Shown in pieces: positions 63,982-64,000 of a DNA stretch of 64,000 bases. The notes below the pieces were generated by a model that was not told the origin of the DNA, searched no databases, and saw nothing but the letters and a program-made list of their open reading frames with translations. This stretch comes from CBFHSF01 sp965658445. GTDB lineage: Bacteria; Bacteroidota; Bacteroidia; Flavobacteriales; Schleiferiaceae. The translations under genes were made by a program, and so were the position numbers. Numbering within the stretch: position 1 is the first letter of the stretch; every line of letters starts with the position of its first letter. The stretch is from NCBI GenBank assembly GCA_965658445.1, contig CBFHSF010000006.1:62001-126000 (forward strand). The letters run 5' to 3'.

Positions 63982-64000
63982 TAGCCTCTTTTCAACTCTT

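Overview
The window reads as chromosomal DNA of a marine-type member of the Bacteroidota, most like the Flavobacteriales/Cryomorphaceae. This is inferred from gene content, not from any search. The clues are a type IX secretion C-terminal sorting domain, many short lipoproteins with acidic residues after the lipobox Cys, PorT-like outer-membrane barrels, a methionine synthase split over two genes, and promoters with the Bacteroidota -7 box TAnnTTTG. A 99-base run of N (4878-4976) shows it is a scaffolded draft. No tRNA, rRNA, CRISPR array or transposase was seen.

Layout. 1-263: start of an IcmF-like B12 mutase (minus). 405-4105: a T9SS-exported protein and an arylsulfatase, closed by a strong terminator. 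4171-10580: a Bat (aerotolerance) operon, moxR - DUF58 - DUF4381 - batA - batB/C fusion - batD, with overlapping genes. 10693-14246: HAD phosphatase, octaheme cytochrome c with TPRs, and a small barrel protein, all overlapping. 14267-21617 (minus): metF, metH (two genes), hom and metB behind a SAM-I riboswitch whose aptamer, antiterminator and terminator can all be read; metK diverges from it at 22247. 23599-31755: lipoproteins, a DUF1254/DUF1214 protein, a second sulfatase and an esterase. 32296-37526: barrel proteins, a run of small membrane proteins and a propeller protein. 38211-43933: DUF1254 - DcaP-like porin - periplasmic glutaminase - SnoaL-like - DUF4442. 44247-47922: lipoprotein, FMN reductase, a membrane-anchored winged-helix regulator and small membrane proteins. 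48019-63981: two AraC / SRPBCC / SDR neighbourhoods, an MBOAT-AlgJ O-acetylation pair, signal peptidase, CtlX-type deiminase and others.

The most striking pattern is gene decay confined to the accessory part. No broken gene was found in the first 25 kb (metabolic and Bat operons). From 25.8 kb on there are about ten: genes cut by a single in-frame stop (near 26255, 42248, 52650, 53015, 55663, 63814), frameshifted genes (AraC at 48 kb, a beta-lactamase-like gene at 53 kb, a gene at 55 kb) and gene tails (OprB-like porin at 44 kb, SDR/epimerase at 49.6 kb). At two of the stops the family expects Gly, so GGA>TGA is the simplest change.

Other structure not explained by genes: a dispersed ~105-bp purine/pyrimidine element present at 15.3 kb and, inverted, at 31.8 kb; heptanucleotide tandem repeats just after the stop codons of two minus-strand genes; and three GC-rich hairpins in the 540-bp spacer at 31.8-32.3 kb.
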